Counted from the stretch's first letter, positions 54,987 to 63,899 are shown. The stretch is DNA of 64,000 bases from Streptomyces sp. AC1-42W (GCF_003248355.1 NZ_QKWY01000001.1:3740001-3804000); one strand, 5' to 3'. Numbers and translations: made by a program. The notes: generated by a model from the letters alone, not told the origin.

Positions 54987-55151
54987 ATGCCGCACCCATC
55001 CCGTCCCTGGCGTGAGGCCGTACGAGCCGACCCGGACGATACCCCCATGGTGCAGGTAACGGTCCGCATGCGGCAACTCGCACAGGGTGCGGCACCGTGC
55101 TTTCGGTGTGTATGTTGCGGCTGTGCGCCGGGTGACACCGAAACCGCGGAC

Positions 55152-55537
55152 TCAGGACGGCTGACCGGGTGGGCCGTCCAGGACGGTCGGCGTGTACTCC
55201 AGCAGTTGGAGCCGGCGGTCGAAGAGGCGGCTCTCCACCAGGTCGAGGCGGACATCGGGATACGCGTCGAAGATCCGCTGCCGCCCGGTGGCGCCGGTGA
55301 TCACCGGGAAGAGGACGACCCGGAAGCGGTCCACGAGCCCGGCCGCCAGCAGGGACCGGACCAGAGTGAGGCTGCCGAGCGTACGCAGGGGCCGCTCCGA
55401 GTTCTCATCAGGCTGACATGCCGCTTCTCGCCCTCGGTGTCGAGCCACGCCAGGTATTCGGGCCCCTCCATCCCCCAGAAACCGGGCCAGCCCTCCGCGG
55501 AGGCGTAGCCGTCGAGCGAGATGATGAAGTCCACCAT
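55152..55537 (-). pseudogene. RibD-C/dihydrofolate-reductase-like gene with internal deletion
   Basis: The 5' end reads VDFIISLDGYASAEGWPGFW, then EYLAWLDTEGEKRHVSLM. Right after, near 55410, the frame changes and the text jumps to SERPLRTLGSLTLVRSLLAA, LVDRFRVVLFPVITGATGR, and DRRLQLLEYTPTVLDGPPG. In intact RibD-C proteins about 70 residues (the ANTYRLM region and the beta-sheet core) lie between, so they have been lost together with the frame. Confidence 0.8.
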
Positions 55538-55664
55538 GGGGGTTGCCAGCGCACTGCTCCGTTCCTGTTCAGGTGCGTACCAGTGCTGACCGGCGCGGCC
55601 CCCGAAACTCATCGGTGCCCACCCGGCGCCGTCCTGGCCGCCGGTGTACGGCGCACCGGGCGCG

Positions 55665-56147
55665 CTACCAGCGGTGCGGGCGCCGGACCGCGACGAGCAC
55701 CGCCGCGACCACCGTGACCATGGCCAGCGCGATCGCGAAGTGGGCCGCCCACGCGCCCGCCGCCGTGGGCCCGCCCCAGGCGTGGGACACGTCCTCGCCC
55801 GCCGTCGCCAGGGGGTAGAACACGCCCCGCGCGACGAGCAGGACCACGCAGGGACCGGTCACCGCGAACGCGAGGAGATTCGCCGGCAGGCCGCGGAAGG
55901 CCCGACCGACCACGGTCCGGAAGCGGTCCGGGGCAACCGCGGCGCCCGCGCCCCGCACCGCCGCGTCCGACCCGCCGAGCGCGGCGAGCCGCCGCTGCGC
56001 CCGCCCGGCGAGGGCCGCGCCGCCGGTCACCGCGAGCCCGAGCGCGAGAAGGGTGACGGGCAGGGCCAGCAGTGCGTGGGCCAGGAGCCGGGCCGCCCGC
56101 TGCGGCAGCGGGCGGCGGTGCGGTGCGGTGGAGGCGGCGGTCGTCAT
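55665..56147 (-). CDS. Small integral membrane protein, 160 aa
   Basis: Three or four hydrophobic segments (LLAHALLALPVTLLALGLAV; ANLLAFAVTGPCVVLLVARG; FAIALAMVTVVAAVLVAV) separated by a basic cytoplasmic loop. This resembles the membrane sensor-like halves often found beside histidine-kinase genes, but no such gene is in reach. Function unknown. AAGGGA precedes ATG 56147. Confidence 0.72.
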   Translation of the reverse strand: MTTAASTAPHRRPLPQRAARLLAHALLALPVTLLALGLAVTGGAALAGRAQRRLAALGGSDAAVRGAGAAVAPDRFRTVVGRAFRGLPANLLAFAVTGPCVVLLVARGVFYPLATAGEDVSHAWGGPTAAGAWAAHFAIALAMVTVVAAVLVAVRRPHRW

Positions 56148-56383
56148 GGCGAGTCCCTTCTCGGCGTCGGCGCGGTGCCCGAACCGTAGGCGCGCGACCA
56201 TCCGCCCGGCGTCATACCGGGGAGCCAACTCCGACGTCATACCGAGGGGCCGACCCCGCCGTCGGACCCTGGCAGCGGACCGGCGGGGACACGACCGCCC
56301 GGCACCGCGTCGCCCTCTATCCGCCGAACCCCAACTCCGAGTAAAATCAAGGCCCTTGACGACAGAGGGAAACGGGAGTCCGC

Positions 56384-57079
56384 GTGGAGGTTCTCGTCCT
56401 GGTCCTGTGCGTCGCCCTGGTGTACGCGGGATACGCGAAGCTCCGGACCACGCTCCACCGGTGGAAGCTGCCCGCGCCCTCCATCAGTCCGGCGCAGCTG
56501 AATCTCTACCAGAAGCAGGCGTTCCAGGAGATCTGCCGAAGGTCCCCGAGCCTCGGCACCCGCGTCCGCATGGGCCCCTACTTCGACGAGCGGCAATGGA
56601 ACCGCGCCGACGCCATGCTCGTCCTGGCGGAGCCGGTCAAACACAAACTCGTACGGATCGACGGGTGGCGGTTCGGTTCCTACGCCCTCACCCGCAAGGG
56701 CTGGCGCGAGTACCGGAAGAACTTCATGTGGACAGGGAGCAGTGGCGACTCGATGCACATCACGGCTTCGGAGGGCGGCTTCGCCGCGGTCAACATCAAC
56801 AGCCCGCACGGGGTGGCCCAGAGCAGCGGGCGGGACAGCACCGCCGATCTGTCCGGCATCACCTACCACCAGCTGGCCACCGCCCTGAAAGCGGACGCCG
56901 AGGGCGCCCCGCCGGAGGAAGCGGTCAGGGCCCGTGAGTACGCCGAGGACCTGACGGACGCGGCCGGCGCACAGGACGCCGACCGGGCCAACCGCATCCT
57001 CGGCCGCGTCAACGCGCTGCTGGGCATGGCGACTTCGGCGTTCTCGCTGACCCGGAGCCTGCTGCCGCCCGGCAACTGA
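56384..57079 (+). CDS. Membrane-anchored hypothetical protein, 231 aa
   Basis: GTG 56384 with GGGAG upstream. One N-terminal helix (VLVLVLCVALVYAGYAKL) anchors a mixed domain (QKQAFQEICRRSPSLGTRV; FGSYALTRKGWREYRKNF). Then come a Gly/Ser-rich stretch (MHITASEGGFAAVNINSPHG, VAQSSGRDST) and a helical tail. The middle stretch recalls short amyloid-like or beta-helix motifs in bacterial signalling proteins, but this is weak. A TAAAAT -10-like hexamer is at 56342-56347. No family assigned. Confidence 0.7.
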   Translation: MEVLVLVLCVALVYAGYAKLRTTLHRWKLPAPSISPAQLNLYQKQAFQEICRRSPSLGTRVRMGPYFDERQWNRADAMLVLAEPVKHKLVRIDGWRFGSYALTRKGWREYRKNFMWTGSSGDSMHITASEGGFAAVNINSPHGVAQSSGRDSTADLSGITYHQLATALKADAEGAPPEEAVRAREYAEDLTDAAGAQDADRANRILGRVNALLGMATSAFSLTRSLLPPGN

Positions 57080-57098
57080 GCCCGGCACGGCGGCCGGG
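57079..57098. terminator. Bidirectional hairpin between convergent genes
   Basis: GCCCGGC-ACGGCG-GCCGGGC, a 7-bp G+C stem that begins at the stop codon of the + strand gene and faces the convergent minus-strand gene ending at 57126. Confidence 0.45.
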
Positions 57099-57125
57099 CC
57101 CGACCCGACCCGCTCCGCCGGGCGC

Positions 57126-57341
57126 TCAGTGCCCCTGCCGCCGCCGGCCGTCGAACCGCCGCAGCACCCGCACGACGCGCCACACCCCGGCGCCCGCCCC
57201 GGCCACCGCCCCGCCGGTCAGGATGTCGTGCCGGAGCGGGCCGGTCACCCCGAGAACGACGACGAACCCGAAGACCAGCGCGAAGACGGCCGCGGCCGGC
57301 ACGGCGCCGGTGACGAGCGCGAAGACGATCTCCACCGTCAT
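57126..57341 (-). CDS. Small membrane protein, 71 aa
   Basis: Two hydrophobic segments (VEIVFALVTGAVPAAAVFAL VFGFVVVLG as one long helix; ILTGGAVAGAGAGVWRVV) and a basic tail (RRFDGRRRQGH). ATG 57341 follows GGAGAAGGA; an in-frame ATG at 57380 is less likely. No family recognised. Confidence 0.65.
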   Translation of the reverse strand: MTVEIVFALVTGAVPAAAVFALVFGFVVVLGVTGPLRHDILTGGAVAGAGAGVWRVVRVLRRFDGRRRQGH

Positions 57342-57414
57342 CGCGTCCTTCTCCCACCGGGACTCACGGCCCATGTCCATGGGGCCAGTCTCCCATCACG
57401 GCCGCGGGCGCGGG

Positions 57415-57876
57415 TCAGCCCGCCGCCCTCTTGACGAGGTCGGTGATACGGGCCTCGATCTCCTCGTCGAGCGTCGTGAGGGCGTACGTGGTCGGCCACA
57501 TCGCGCCGTCGTCCAGAGCGGCCTGGTCGCTGAACCCGAGGGTGGCGTAACGGTTCTTGAACTTCTCCGCGCACTGGAAGTGGCAGACGACCTTGCCGTC
57601 CCTGGCGTACGCCGGCATGCCGTACCAGAGCTTGGGCGCCAGGTCCGGCGCGGTTGCCCTGACGATGGCGTGGACGCGCTCGGCGAGCACCCGGTCGGCG
57701 TCCCGCATCTCGGCGATCTTCGCGAGGACGTCCTGCTCGGCGGCCGCCTCCTTCTCCGCGCGGGACGCGCCGCGCCGGGAGGCCGCCTTCTTCTCCTCGC
57801 GGGCGTGCTCCTTCATCGCGGCCCGCTCCTCGGCCGTGAATCCGCTGTAGTTCTCGGTGGAGTCCGTGGACGACAT
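57415..57876 (-). CDS. DUF1801 (iron-chaperone-fold) protein
   Basis: 153 aa. After a charged N-terminal helix (AEERAAMKEHAREEKKAA) comes the DUF1801/YdhG-like domain: VHAIVRATAPDLAPKLWYGM, PAYARDGKVVCHFQCAEKF, NRYATLGFSDQAALDDGAMW. The family shares a fold with frataxin-like proteins; a role in iron is often proposed but not shown here. GAGAGGA precedes ATG 57876. The AraC gene lies just upstream on the same strand (68 bp gap). Confidence 0.87.
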   Translation of the reverse strand: MSSTDSTENYSGFTAEERAAMKEHAREEKKAASRRGASRAEKEAAAEQDVLAKIAEMRDADRVLAERVHAIVRATAPDLAPKLWYGMPAYARDGKVVCHFQCAEKFKNRYATLGFSDQAALDDGAMWPTTYALTTLDEEIEARITDLVKRAAG

Positions 57877-57944
57877 GGTGAGTGTTCCTCTCGTGGAAAA
57901 CGGCTGGTCGAGCGAGGATTCGGGGGAGTGGGGCTCCCTGGTCA

Positions 57945-58415
57945 CTACGTTAGGGGCCGCTGCCGCGCCTGGGCTTCTTGATTCCTGACCGCTCGCGCCA
58001 CCCGCTGCGCCAGACACACCGGCATCGCCTCGATACCGGCCGCGGCGGCTGCGCCGGGCCCGTCCACCGAACCGGCAAGGTCGCCCGCGAGGCTGCTCCG
58101 GAAGGACTCCGGGGTCAGGCCGGTCAGCTCGGTGAAACGGGTGACGAACACCCCCGGGGTCGCACAGCCCACCGCCCGGCAGACCGCTTCGAGGTCGAGG
58201 TCGCCGCGCAGCAGGAGCGTCGCCCGGTCGATGCGGCGCGCGGTGAGATAGGCGTACGGGGACATGCCGTAGGCCGTACGGAACTGCCGGCTGAGGTGCC
58301 CGGCGGGGATGTGCGCGGCGCGGGCGAGCGCCTCCACGTCCAGCGGCTTGCCGTACTCCCGGTCGATACGGTCGCGCACGCGGCGCAACCAGGGATGTGT
58401 GCGCGAGGTGTCCAT
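57945..58415 (-). CDS. AraC-family regulator, DNA-binding domain only
   Basis: 156 aa. Two helix-turn-helix motifs at the N-terminus (LDVEALARAAHIPAGHLSRQ, FRTAYGMSPYAYL; LEAVCRAVGCATPGVFVTRF, LTGLTPESFR) and a short tail, with no separate sensor domain. It lies directly upstream of the DUF1801 gene on the same strand and may regulate it or a VOC gene, as such stand-alone AraC proteins often do. Confidence 0.88.
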   Translation of the reverse strand: MDTSRTHPWLRRVRDRIDREYGKPLDVEALARAAHIPAGHLSRQFRTAYGMSPYAYLTARRIDRATLLLRGDLDLEAVCRAVGCATPGVFVTRFTELTGLTPESFRSSLAGDLAGSVDGPGAAAAAGIEAMPVCLAQRVARAVRNQEAQARQRPLT

Positions 58416-58632
58416 GACCGGCAGGCTAGGTACGGCCCTCCGCCGCGCGCTTCTCGATTCCTGACGAACCCGGCGGGGGCGTGTGTGTGCGCCCCGAGGC
58501 TGATGCCGCTAGCCCGAGCGGCTGAGGTGTGCCCGTCGGGAGTTACGGATCGCGGTGGATGGCCCGGACGGGGCCGGACGCAAGGATGGGAGCAACCCCG
58601 CCAACGGGGCCCCGACTCATCTGGAGAGCCCG

Positions 58633-59274
58633 ATGACCGCGATCCTCCGCCCCAGGGCCATGGCCTTCCCGGCCGTGCTCGCCACACTCGTCGTCGCCGT
58701 ACCCCTGAGTGCCGGCTCCGCCGCCTCCGCCGATCGACCCGCGCCCAAGGCCCCGTACGCGAGCGTCAGCGGGAGCGCGGAGTTCGTCCTCCCCTACTAT
58801 CCGGACGACGACATCCGCTCGTTCAGCTTCGACGCCCGGGCGGACCCGTACAGCCGGCCGCTGCCGGGGCTGCCCGGGGGGCTTCCCACCGATGCCAGGG
58901 GCACGGTCCGGATCTCCCACTACTCCGCCGACCGGGACGAGACCTACACGTCGGAAGGCCGCGTGGACTGTCTGGTCACCGGCCCCCACACCGCGACGCT
59001 GACGGCGGTCATCACCGGGGCGAGCGAGGGCGGTCCGGTGGAGGACATCGGCAAGCGGGTCGGATTCAGTGTCTACGACGGCGGCAAGGACAAGGGGCGC
59101 TCGCGGGACCGCGTGGGCTTCTCCTGGAACGGCGTGAACCTCCTGCCGCAGGGCGACGCCGATCCCGTGGAGGCCCAGGTCGGCACCTGCATGGCTCCCG
59201 CCGCGTACGCCCCGGTGACCAAGGGCGGCTACACGGTCAGGCACACCGAACTGCCTCCCGCGCCGAAGCCCTGA
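58633..59274 (+). CDS. Secreted hypothetical protein, 213 aa
   Basis: Signal peptide MTAILRPRAMAFPAVLATLV continuing to the likely cleavage SAGSAASA-DRP. The mature part is beta-rich (SFDARADPYSRPLPG, GTVRISHYSADRDETYT, RVGFSWNGVNLLPQGDADPV) with two cysteines (VDCLV, GTCMA) that could pair. No family recognised. GGAGAG precedes ATG 58633. Confidence 0.75.
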   Translation: MTAILRPRAMAFPAVLATLVVAVPLSAGSAASADRPAPKAPYASVSGSAEFVLPYYPDDDIRSFSFDARADPYSRPLPGLPGGLPTDARGTVRISHYSADRDETYTSEGRVDCLVTGPHTATLTAVITGASEGGPVEDIGKRVGFSVYDGGKDKGRSRDRVGFSWNGVNLLPQGDADPVEAQVGTCMAPAAYAPVTKGGYTVRHTELPPAPKP

Positions 59275-59311
59275 CGGGCCGGCGACCAGGGGTAGTTCAC
59301 CTGTACGGGTC

Positions 59312-59336
59312 GATTTCGTGCGTTCGAATCGGGTAG
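59312..59336 (+). promoter_or_regulatory. Candidate stress-sigma promoter before the VOC gene
   Basis: GATT, 15 bases, GGGTAG; the same arrangement as the candidate at 8763-8787 before the SigB/F-type gene. It lies 52 bp before the VOC start codon. By eye only. Confidence 0.35.
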
Positions 59337-59388
59337 GGACGCTCAGTCCACCCCGAGACCATCCCGAGACCCATCCCCGGAGGCATCC

Positions 59389-60189
59389 GTGCCCGAGATG
59401 AACACCCCCTACAAACCCGGCACCCCCTGTTGGATCGACCTCATGGTCCCCGACCAGCAGGCGGCCATCGACTTCTACCGCGACCTCTTCGGCTGGCAGG
59501 GCGAGGTGGGCCCGCCGGAGCAGGGCGGCTACTCCCTCTGCACCCTCGAAGGGAAGCCGGTCGCCGGAATCATGAAGGCGATGAACCCGGACGGCACGGT
59601 GCCCGACCCGATGCCGCCGACCGCGTGGACGACGTATCTGTCGACGGACGACATCGACGCCACCGTCGCAGCCGTCACGAACTCCGGCGGCACGGTCGTC
59701 GTGGGCCCGATGGACGTCATGGACCTCGGCCGCATGGCGGTCGTCACCGACCCGGCGGGCGCCGTCTTCGGCCTGTGGCAGCCCGGCACCTTCGACGGCG
59801 CGGCCGTCGTCAACGAGCCCGGCGCGCTGATCTGGAGCGAACTCGTCACCCCCGACCCGGCGGCGGCGTCGGCCTTCTACTCGTCCATCCTGCCGGTGAC
59901 CACGGCACGCTCCGAGATGGAGGGGGCCGAGGGCTACATCGAGTTCCAGGTCGCCGGACGCCCGGTGGGCGGCATCATGGACCTGAACAGCATGCCGGAG
60001 GGCGTGCCGCCGCACTGGCAGGTGTACTTCAACGTGGACAGCGTGGACGACGTCCAGGCGGCGGCGGTCCACGCCGGAGCCACGGTCCTGGCACCCGCCT
60101 TCGACATGGTCGCCGGCCGCATGGCGGTCCTCGCCGATCCGCAGGGCGGCGCGTTCGCCGTCATCGCCACCCCCGAGGGCTCCGCCTGA
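59389..60189 (+). CDS. VOC-superfamily protein with two glyoxalase-like domains
   Basis: 266 aa. Two repeats of the VOC fold: PCWIDLMVPDQQAAIDFYRD with GWQGEVGPPEQGGYSL, and LIWSELVTPDPAAASAFYSS with EGYIEFQVAGRPVGGIMDL. Each ends in a GRMAVVTDPAGAVF-type strand. Such tandem VOC proteins in Streptomyces are called hydroxylases or glyoxalase/bleomycin-resistance proteins without known substrate. GTG 59389 has CGGAGG 6 nt upstream. Confidence 0.9.
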   Translation: MPEMNTPYKPGTPCWIDLMVPDQQAAIDFYRDLFGWQGEVGPPEQGGYSLCTLEGKPVAGIMKAMNPDGTVPDPMPPTAWTTYLSTDDIDATVAAVTNSGGTVVVGPMDVMDLGRMAVVTDPAGAVFGLWQPGTFDGAAVVNEPGALIWSELVTPDPAAASAFYSSILPVTTARSEMEGAEGYIEFQVAGRPVGGIMDLNSMPEGVPPHWQVYFNVDSVDDVQAAAVHAGATVLAPAFDMVAGRMAVLADPQGGAFAVIATPEGSA

Positions 60190-60216
60190 CCCGGCCGGAC
60201 GGCCACCGAGGCACGG

Positions 60217-60249
60217 CCCCGCACCGGGTGGAGAGAGCCCGGTGCGGGG
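60217..60249 (+). terminator. Hairpin terminator after the VOC gene
   Basis: A perfect 12-bp stem (60217-60228 with 60238-60249) with a 9-base loop lies 28 bp after the stop codon. Confidence 0.8.
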
Positions 60250-60342
60250 AACGGGCCGTACGGCCACGCCAGGCGGCCCATACTGGACGGGCTATGGTCT
60301 GCAATCCAGCGTCCTTCAGCGAACGTCCCACGGGAGGCGAGC

Positions 60343-61317
60343 GTGGACCCGCTGCATGACGTCCTGGCCCTGCTGGAGGTACGAGCCCACCTGTCCGCGA
60401 GCCTCACCGCCGGCGGGGACTGGGCCGTACGGTTCGACGCGCCGTCCGGCGCCGAGTTCAACGCGGTACGGCGCGGCTCCTGCCGGCTGGACGTCGAGGG
60501 CGCCGGCGAACCGCTCGACCTCGCCGAGGGCGACTGCTACCTCCTCACCGGCCCCTACCCCTCCACGCTCAGCAGCGGCCCGGACATCGCCCCCGTCCCC
60601 GCCGCGCCCCGCTTCACGGCCGCCGGGAACGGCACCGCGCGGGCGGGCCGGGGCGAGGACACCCTCCTCGTCGGCGGCCGGTTCTCCTTCGGGCCCCGCG
60701 CCCGGGAACTGCTCCTGGACCGGCTGCCCCCGGTCATCCACATCCCCGCCGGCGCCCCGCACGCCAGGACGGTGGCCCAGGTGCTCGCCGCCATCGAACA
60801 GGAACTGGCGGAGCGGCCGATGGCCTCCGCCCTCGTGGCGGAACACCTCGCCGTCGTCATGCTCGTCCACACCCTCCGCCTGCACCTCGCCCGCGCCCCG
60901 CACACCGTCTCCGGCTGGATGGCCGGCCTGGCCGACCCCGTGACCGCCGCCGCCCTGACCGCCCTGCACCGGGACCCGGCCCACCCCTGGACCGTCGCCG
61001 AACTGGCCGGGGTCTGCGCCGTCTCCCGCTCCACGCTCGCCGCCCGCTTCAAGAACGCCGTCGGCCGGGGGCCGTTGGAGTACCTGACGCAGTGGCGCAT
61101 CGAACTGACCGCCCGTCGGCTCCGGGACACCGACGCCACGCTCGCCGCCATCGCCCGTGACGTCGGCTACGGCTCGGAGAGCGCCCTCAGCGTCGCCTTC
61201 AAACGTGTCACCGGGCTGCCGCCGGGGGACTACCGCCGCCGCCCCGCCGCACCGGACCCCCGGCGGCCGGACGGCCCCGGCTCCTTGCCGCACCCGCACA
61301 CGAGCCCGGTCCAGTGA
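60343..61317 (+). CDS. AraC-family regulator with N-terminal cupin domain
   Basis: 324 aa. A cupin-type sensor (FNAVRRGSCRLDVEGAGEP, LDLAEGDCYLLTG, VIHIPAGAPHARTVAQVL) precedes the AraC DNA-binding domain (WTVAELAGVCAVSRSTLAAR, GPLEYLTQWRIELTARRLR, ATLAAIARDVGYGSESALSV, FKRVTGLPPGDYR). This layout (cupin_6 plus HTH_18) often controls a divergent or adjacent oxidoreductase. GTG 60343 is preceded by GGGAGGCGAGC. The target is unknown. Confidence 0.9.
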   Translation: MDPLHDVLALLEVRAHLSASLTAGGDWAVRFDAPSGAEFNAVRRGSCRLDVEGAGEPLDLAEGDCYLLTGPYPSTLSSGPDIAPVPAAPRFTAAGNGTARAGRGEDTLLVGGRFSFGPRARELLLDRLPPVIHIPAGAPHARTVAQVLAAIEQELAERPMASALVAEHLAVVMLVHTLRLHLARAPHTVSGWMAGLADPVTAAALTALHRDPAHPWTVAELAGVCAVSRSTLAARFKNAVGRGPLEYLTQWRIELTARRLRDTDATLAAIARDVGYGSESALSVAFKRVTGLPPGDYRRRPAAPDPRRPDGPGSLPHPHTSPVQ

Positions 61318-61339
61318 GGCGCGCCCGTGCGGACGCGGG

Positions 61340-62137
61340 TCAGAGCGGCAGGACCGGGCGGGTGGTGAAGTCCTCGTACATGTCCTCGCCGTCCGGGCCG
61401 TACACGAACTCCGCCATGGACGGGTTGCGGTTGGCGGTGGCCAGCGGAAGCCAGGCCAGCAGCAGGCCGTAGCCGCCGCACACCGATTCCCCTCCGTCGC
61501 CGCCGTGTATCGCGGTGGTGTCGCTGGACAGCTCGGCGCGGTAGGTGTCGTACGCGATGCGCAGGCCGAAGGCGTTCGGCTCCTTCAGGGGGCCGAGCGG
61601 ATCGCCGTACGGGAGGCAGCCCGGGGGGTAGTCGTCGCCCCACCGGAACAGGGTCGCCGCCCCGGCCCCGCAGGCGTGCTCCCACTCGTCGGGATGCGGC
61701 ATGCGCAGGCCGCGCGCCGCGAGAGCGGCCGGCATCTCGGCGGGGGCCGCGGTCAGCTCCTCGTCGTCCACGGCCATGAGGACGGTCTCCAGCCGGACGC
61801 TCCGGGGAGCGCTGAGCGTCTGCGCGAGATGGGCGCGCGGATCGGGCCCGTATCCGAAGCCCTGCTCCACGCTCTGCGCGTAGTCGGCGCTCTGTTCCGG
61901 CGTCGGCTGCCAGGCGTCCGGATCGAAGCCGAGCCGCACCAGGCCGCCGGGGATCAGGGCGAACTCCTGGCCGTCCCGCTCGATGCGGACCCGGTGCAGG
62001 GGCCCGCCCAGATGCTCGGTCGCCTCGACGAGCGTCACGCGGCCGCCCACCCGGTCGGCGGCCTCCCGGGCCGTGCGTCGGGCGGCGGCCCGGTCGAAGG
62101 TCCGCCAGTGGTCGAGCGTGAGCGAGGCGAGTGACAT
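61340..62137 (-). CDS. Hypothetical protein with formylglycine-enzyme-like segment
   Basis: 265 aa. The middle segment (RGLRMPHPDEWEHACGAGAA, TLFRWGDDYPPG) looks like the DEWE/WGD part of SUMF1/FGE-sulfatase domains, and GLLLAWLPLATANRNPSMAE-like text follows. The paired active-site cysteines of true formylglycine-generating enzymes are not evident, so it is probably a non-catalytic relative. No signal peptide. Confidence 0.68.
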   Translation of the reverse strand: MSLASLTLDHWRTFDRAAARRTAREAADRVGGRVTLVEATEHLGGPLHRVRIERDGQEFALIPGGLVRLGFDPDAWQPTPEQSADYAQSVEQGFGYGPDPRAHLAQTLSAPRSVRLETVLMAVDDEELTAAPAEMPAALAARGLRMPHPDEWEHACGAGAATLFRWGDDYPPGCLPYGDPLGPLKEPNAFGLRIAYDTYRAELSSDTTAIHGGDGGESVCGGYGLLLAWLPLATANRNPSMAEFVYGPDGEDMYEDFTTRPVLPL

Positions 62138-62251
62138 GGGCGGAAGTGTGGCACGCGGGACTGACACACCATCGGGTCGCCCCCGGTGGGACGCGCCGGC
62201 CGGCGGCGCCCCCTGGCGGGCGCGGCGGGTACGGCCTCGTACGATGAGGCG

Positions 62252-62653
62252 GTGACCACGCGCAGCCGTACCCGCAACCGGCCCACCGGGCGGCTGTACG
62301 CGCTGCTGGTCCTCGCGGTACTGGCCGGCATCCTGGGCATGCACGCCCTGCCCGCCAGCCCCTTCCCGGCGGTCCGCGCCGACCACGCCCGCACCATGGC
62401 GATGCCCCACGCGGAGACCGGCTCCACCGGCGCCGGGCAGTGCGCGCACTCCGCCGGCGGGACGGGCCATGTCGGCCACGCCGACCAGATGTGCGCGGCG
62501 ACCGGGATCGGTTCCCCGTACACCCCGCCCGCGCTGAGCGCCGCGTTCAGCGCCGGCCCGGCCGTCGCCGTACGGCCCGAGAGCGTGCCGGAGTCGGCAC
62601 GGGACGCACGGGCGCCGCCCGACCTGTCCGAACTGCAACTCCTGCGGATCTAG
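62252..62653 (+). CDS. DUF6153-like His-containing membrane-anchored protein
   Basis: 133 aa. An N-terminal helix (GRLYALLVLAVLAGILGMHAL) anchors an exported domain with His/Met/Cys-rich pieces (DHARTMAMPHAE, GQCAHSAGGTGHVGHADQMC), typical of DUF6153 proteins that sit beside copper-handling DUF305 proteins. GTG 62252 has GATGAGG upstream. The DUF305 gene follows 129 bp later on the same strand. Confidence 0.75.
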   Translation: MTTRSRTRNRPTGRLYALLVLAVLAGILGMHALPASPFPAVRADHARTMAMPHAETGSTGAGQCAHSAGGTGHVGHADQMCAATGIGSPYTPPALSAAFSAGPAVAVRPESVPESARDARAPPDLSELQLLRI

Positions 62654-62782
62654 AGCGCGGCCCGCACGGCACCCGCCCGCCCGGACTCCGGGCGCCGGTG
62701 CCGTGCCATGCCCTCTTCCGTACTTCCGTACACGCCACCGCGTGCACCCACGGGGTGCCGCGCGCGAAGGAGTTGCACCACG

Positions 62783-63427
62783 ATGACCGTCAACCGCTCG
62801 ACGCTCCGCCGTACCGCCGTCGCCCTCGTGGCGGCCGGCACCGCCTCCCTGATGCTGGCCGCCTGCGGCAGCGACGGCGACAGCGCCCCCGCCCACGGCA
62901 GCCACGCCTCCGCTTCCGCCTCCGCTTCCGCCTCGGCGCCGGCTTCCGCAGGGCAGCACAACGCCGCCGACACCGCCTTCGCCAAGGGGATGATCCCGCA
63001 CCACCGCCAGGCCGTGGAGATGGCCGACCTCGCGCCGAGCCGCGCGCGGTCGGCGGCGGTCAAGAAGCTCGCGGAGGAGATCAAGAAGGCCCAGGACCCG
63101 GAGATCGAAACGCTCTCCGGGTGGCTCACCTCCTGGGGCGAGGACGTCCCGGCCGCGGGTTCCATGGACCATTCCGGCCACGACATGGGTGACATGAGCG
63201 GCATGATGACCGGCGAGGACATGGCCGAGCTGAAGAAGGCGAAGGGCCGGGCCTTCGACACGGCCTTCCTCGACATGATGATCGAGCACCACGAGGGTGC
63301 CGTGGAGATGGCCAAGGCCGAACGGTCCGGCGGGGCCCACGCCCGGGCGAAGAAGATGGCCGACCGGATCATCACCTCGCAGAGCGCCGAGATCGACCGC
63401 ATGAACCAGCTCCTCGGCCGGGGCTGA
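62783..63427 (+). CDS. DUF305 copper-type lipoprotein
   Basis: 214 aa. Lipobox LMLAAC with an export signal before it; then an Ala/Ser repeat linker coded by CGCTTC-type repeats (62909-62950). Two DUF305 halves follow with the metal motifs KGMIPHHRQAVEMADL and MMIEHHEGAVEMAKAE, plus the Met/His-rich link SMDHSGHDMGDMSGMM. DUF305 proteins are ferritin-like four-helix proteins linked to copper or metal handling outside the membrane. GAAGGAG precedes ATG 62783. Confidence 0.93.
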   Translation: MTVNRSTLRRTAVALVAAGTASLMLAACGSDGDSAPAHGSHASASASASASAPASAGQHNAADTAFAKGMIPHHRQAVEMADLAPSRARSAAVKKLAEEIKKAQDPEIETLSGWLTSWGEDVPAAGSMDHSGHDMGDMSGMMTGEDMAELKKAKGRAFDTAFLDMMIEHHEGAVEMAKAERSGGAHARAKKMADRIITSQSAEIDRMNQLLGRG

Positions 63428-63435
63428 CCCCCGAA

Positions 63436-63476
63436 CCCGCTGCGGGACCGGCCGCAACAGCCGCCCCCGCAGCGGG
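63436..63476 (+). terminator. Hairpin terminator after the DUF305 gene
   Basis: CCCGCTGCGGG (63436-63446) pairs with CCCGCAGCGGG (63466-63476), an 11-bp stem with a 19-base loop, starting 8 bp after the stop codon. Confidence 0.6.
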
Positions 63477-63557
63477 CGCCCCGCCTTCGCCGGCGGCCCG
63501 TTGTCAGTGCCGTCGTGCACGATACGGAGATCACGTCGATCACGAGGGTGGGGCGCC

Positions 63558-63899
63558 ATGCCGATCACGAACCAGCAGGTCACGGAGCACGCGTTCCTGC
63601 AGCCGTTGTACGAGGACGCGTACTTTCCCGATCACCTCCTGGACGAGGGCCGGGCGATCCTGCACCGGCTGTGCGAGCGGATCGAGGCCGAAAAGCCCTC
63701 GGACCTGGCCGCCCTGTACGTGCTGTCCCACGCGGCGACGGAGGAGTTCAACGCGCTGGAGGAGAAGCTCGAAGCGGCGGGCAGCGAGATAGAGACGGTC
63801 GCGCGCGAGGAGATAGCCGAGGACTTCTGGTTCCTCGCCACGGCCTACGGCTTCGCGGACGTGGACGTCGAGGAGATGATCGAGCCCCGCAACTGGTGA
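63558..63899 (+). CDS. DUF5713-like protein, 113 aa
   Basis: 113 aa, soluble and helical: FLQPLYEDAYFPDHLLDEGR, ILHRLCERIEAEKPSDLAAL, ATEEFNALEEKLEAAGSEIE, then the acidic end ADVDVEEMIEPRNW. The pattern fits DUF5713 proteins of unknown function. ATG 63558 is preceded by GAGGGTGGGG. Confidence 0.82.
   Translation: MPITNQQVTEHAFLQPLYEDAYFPDHLLDEGRAILHRLCERIEAEKPSDLAALYVLSHAATEEFNALEEKLEAAGSEIETVAREEIAEDFWFLATAYGFADVDVEEMIEPRNW

Noticed and set aside
62909..62950. CGCTTC-type short repeat considered as a regulatory repeat
   Set aside because: It codes the Ala/Ser linker of the DUF305 lipoprotein, a normal low-complexity linker.
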